Assembly: GCA_946061315.1 (NCBI GenBank)
Contig: CAMGRB010000073.1
Span: 1 to 6,848 of the forward strand
Source: an uncultured Clostridia bacterium
GTDB lineage: Bacteria; Bacillota; Clostridia; Oscillospirales; CAG-272
DNA: 6,848 bases
Reading direction: 5' to 3'
Both the position numbers and the translations under genes were made by a program. The number at the start of each line of letters is the position of its first letter. Positions within the stretch are counted from its first letter, which is position 1. The notes below the pieces were generated by a model. It was not told the origin of the DNA, searched no databases, and was given only the letters and a program-made list of their open reading frames with translations. Shown one piece after another: positions 5,267 through 6,848 of the stretch.

Positions 5267-6595
5267 ATGGAAAAGGAAAATATCATTCGCAAATACTTTA
5301 CTTTGTGTGGTGTTTTTTTAGTTTTACTCGTATTGCTATGGTTGACTGTTTGTTTTACAGTTCAAAGTTCAATTTTGAGATTCATTTCTTTATTAGTGTT
5401 GTTATTGCTAGTAAATCCAATAAAATTAATTATTACCAAAAGAACTATATTGTCAGTGCTGTTTAATGAATTAGATGCGCATAAATTCCGAGAGATTATA
5501 AGCGACAAGCGTTTTGTTCCGCCTTTCTGGTATCGAATAAGCGGCGCAATATCGACAGGAGATTATAAAACCGTCGTTAATATGGCTGCAACGCAAATTC
5601 GTAAGAAAAATTGTTCCGTAAGGGTCAAGTATGCGTGTTTGAGTATTCTGGCACGGGCATATTTTGAGCTGAGGGATTTTGAAAAATTAAAAGTGTTGTA
5701 CACAAAATATGAGGAGTATAAGAAAAGTTATTCATCTAAATCATATTTCAGAAAGACGAACTCAATGTGGAGTTATTACAAATACTTTTCTGAGCAGAAT
5801 TATTATGCTTGCAAAACAGTATGTAAAGAAAGGAATATGGCTCTGAAGCCGAAAGCGTGGGGCAGTAAATATGTTAAACTGCAAAATGACTTTTATTATG
5901 CGGTTGCCTGCTATTCTGACGGTGAGCTTGAAACAGCAAAGGAATCGTTTGAAAACATCATCAATACCGCCCCTAAAATGTTTCTTTCCAAGGTTTCTCA
6001 AAAGTACCTTGAAACAATCGGAACAAGTTCACAACCGATAGTGTCTGAAGAAGAAGTCCTTCCTCAAGAAGATTATCGTCCCTTTGATGTCAATACTTCA
6101 AACAAAATACGCCGAAATAGGGTTGTTTTTGTAATTATGCTGTCTGTTTTGTGTATTTTGACTGTAATTTCATCAGTTTCTGATTATATCAATCAACAAA
6201 ACTATAACGCTAAAATCGCAGAGTTTGAAAATGATCTGAACGACGCATTATCCGACCATTACGAACAAGCCAGGTTCATCAGGTATTTTAGCACCGAGTA
6301 TAATGGACAATATCTTGATACTCTTTGCATCATTGACACAACGGATGGACTGGATTTAGCAAGTATAGTCACTTATGACGGAGGCGAAACCTGTGACATT
6401 ATTATACTCAAAGAAGATATAAACATCGCCAAATCTTACTGTATAAAGAGTGCCGTCAGCGATAATTATATCGGATTCCGGATCTTTAATTCACAAATAA
6501 GCGATGGTGATTTCTATTATGCTATTGAATTTACATATGATGATGAGAAATACTGGCTTGGTATAGATTACATAGGTGAAACCGTGATAAACTAA
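5267..6595 (+). CDS. Membrane protein with TPR-like cytoplasmic region and external C-terminal domain (unknown function)
   Basis: I do not recognise a named family. With the start at 5267 the product has 442 residues. Two membrane segments are visible near the N-terminus (about 11-31 and 36-57). A hydrophilic helical region follows at about 67-250, with TPR-like helix pairs such as RVKYACLSILARAYFELRDFEK (split as 119-129 and 130-140) and DFYYAVACYSDGELETAKESF (208-228). After an acidic linker comes a third membrane segment (about 285-303) and a C-terminal domain of roughly 135 residues rich in Asp, Tyr and beta-type strands. Basic residues just before segments one and three (RK; NKIRRNR) place the middle in the cytoplasm and the C-terminus outside. 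The start is chosen for AAGGAG nine bases upstream and a consensus promoter just before it. It is divergent from the fic operon, monocistronic, and visibly more AT-rich than the minus-strand genes. A sensory or scaffold role is a guess. Confidence 0.82.
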   Translation: MEKENIIRKYFTLCGVFLVLLVLLWLTVCFTVQSSILRFISLLVLLLLVNPIKLIITKRTILSVLFNELDAHKFREIISDKRFVPPFWYRISGAISTGDYKTVVNMAATQIRKKNCSVRVKYACLSILARAYFELRDFEKLKVLYTKYEEYKKSYSSKSYFRKTNSMWSYYKYFSEQNYYACKTVCKERNMALKPKAWGSKYVKLQNDFYYAVACYSDGELETAKESFENIINTAPKMFLSKVSQKYLETIGTSSQPIVSEEEVLPQEDYRPFDVNTSNKIRRNRVVFVIMLSVLCILTVISSVSDYINQQNYNAKIAEFENDLNDALSDHYEQARFIRYFSTEYNGQYLDTLCIIDTTDGLDLASIVTYDGGETCDIIILKEDINIAKSYCIKSAVSDNYIGFRIFNSQISDGDFYYAIEFTYDDEKYWLGIDYIGETVIN

Positions 6596-6625
6596 ATATA
6601 AATTAAGAATTACAATGTGATTCTG

Positions 6626-6654
6626 CAGCCGCACCCGAAAGTGCGGCTGTTTTT
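6626..6654 (+). terminator. Intrinsic terminator after the membrane protein gene
   Basis: A perfect 9-bp GC-rich stem (CAGCCGCAC 6626-6634, GTGCGGCTG 6641-6649) has a 6-base loop CCGAAA and is followed directly by TTTTT (6650-6654). It lies about 30 bases past the stop. A weaker back-up, AGTGA/TCACT (6679-6694) leading into seven T, follows within 50 bases. Confidence 0.93.
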
Positions 6655-6793
6655 ATCCAAATTACTTGCAAATTCTACAGTGATACGTTTCACTTTTTTT
6701 GTTCGCGTATAGGGGTTCCCCGAAACGAGTGTGCGAGTTTTGAGGGTTCACGTGGACTCCCGTTTTTCGATAATAATAAATATCCACCGCACG
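6655..6793. other. Palindrome-rich non-coding segment before the right-hand IS end
   Basis: No gene is seen. Structures are dense: AGTGA/TCACT with seven T (6679-6700); CGTTTC 6686-6691 against GAAACG 6722-6727, enclosing GGGGTTCCCC (6712-6721); and GGGTTCAC 6744-6751 against GTGAACCC 6798-6805. Overlapping the last pair, TTCACGTG 6747-6754 matches CACGTGAA 6790-6797 in inverse. This could be a mobile-element end, an attachment or transfer-origin-like site, or a structured RNA; I cannot decide from sequence alone. Confidence 0.45.
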
Positions 6794-6848
6794 TGAAGTG
6801 AACCCAAAAGTTTAGACAAAAAATAATATTTAATTTACTGTGGAATGA
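6794..6848 (+). mobile_element. Probable left end of an IS3-family element (partial)
   Basis: The stretch TGAAGTGAACCC followed by AAAAGTTTAGAC resembles, from memory, ends of IS3-family (IS150-like) elements, which read TGT-AGTG-ACCCC-AAAAGTTAGAC. An AT-rich leader follows (AAAAAATAATATTTAATTT), as expected ahead of an orfA start just beyond the window. Only 55 bases are available and no coding sequence is visible, so this remains tentative. Confidence 0.4.

Noticed and set aside
5092..5292. A minus-strand 66-codon frame ending just before the bidirectional terminator
   Set aside because: It starts at TTG without a ribosome binding site and is antisense to the promoter and start of the membrane protein gene.
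1..6848. tRNA, rRNA, riboswitch or CRISPR array
   Set aside because: I looked for clover-leaf features, conserved rRNA words and regularly spaced direct repeats and found none.

Overview
The window looks like a piece of chromosome from a low-to-moderate GC, Gram-positive, Clostridia-like bacterium, probably an uncultured gut or rumen lineage. The clues are strong AAGGAG-type ribosome binding sites, TTTACA/TTTACT-17-TATAAT promoters, a lipoprotein signal peptide, and surface modules of the 'YENNVNAGT' kind that are common in Clostridia. This assignment is inference, since no rRNA or housekeeping gene is present.

Layout, left to right. Positions 1 to about 486 hold the 5' end of an IS481-family insertion sequence on the minus strand, with the first 128 residues of its transposase; the rest lies outside the window. 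Positions 487-723 are non-coding, with a perfect GGGACGGTC/GACCGTCCC palindrome and a terminator. Positions 724-4840 hold a compact three-gene minus-strand operon. In transcription order it encodes a Fic-domain AMP-transferase with an N-terminal helix-turn-helix and a built-in inhibitory motif, a 67-residue extremely acidic protein, and a 988-residue repeat-rich surface lipoprotein. Gaps between these genes are 24 and 31 bases, and each has its own good ribosome binding site. Positions 4841-5266 are a divergent control region. It holds the fic promoter (TTTACT-17-TATAAT), a perfect 13-bp inverted repeat with one arm inside the promoter spacer, a bidirectional terminator, and a second consensus promoter facing right. 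Positions 5267-6595 encode a 442-residue membrane protein with three predicted membrane segments, a helical TPR-like cytoplasmic middle and an external C-terminal domain. A textbook terminator follows. The last 190 bases are rich in palindromes and end in what looks like the left end of an IS3-family element.

Working picture (inference): the fic operon and the membrane gene form an accessory island between two insertion sequences. The Fic protein carries its own DNA-binding domain, and its promoter overlaps a long inverted repeat with a third near-copy beside the ribosome binding site, so autoregulation is plausible. The linkage of a self-inhibited Fic enzyme, an acidic miniprotein and a surface lipoprotein is the most unusual thing here. 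I know of no described system with this composition, but I could not search for one.
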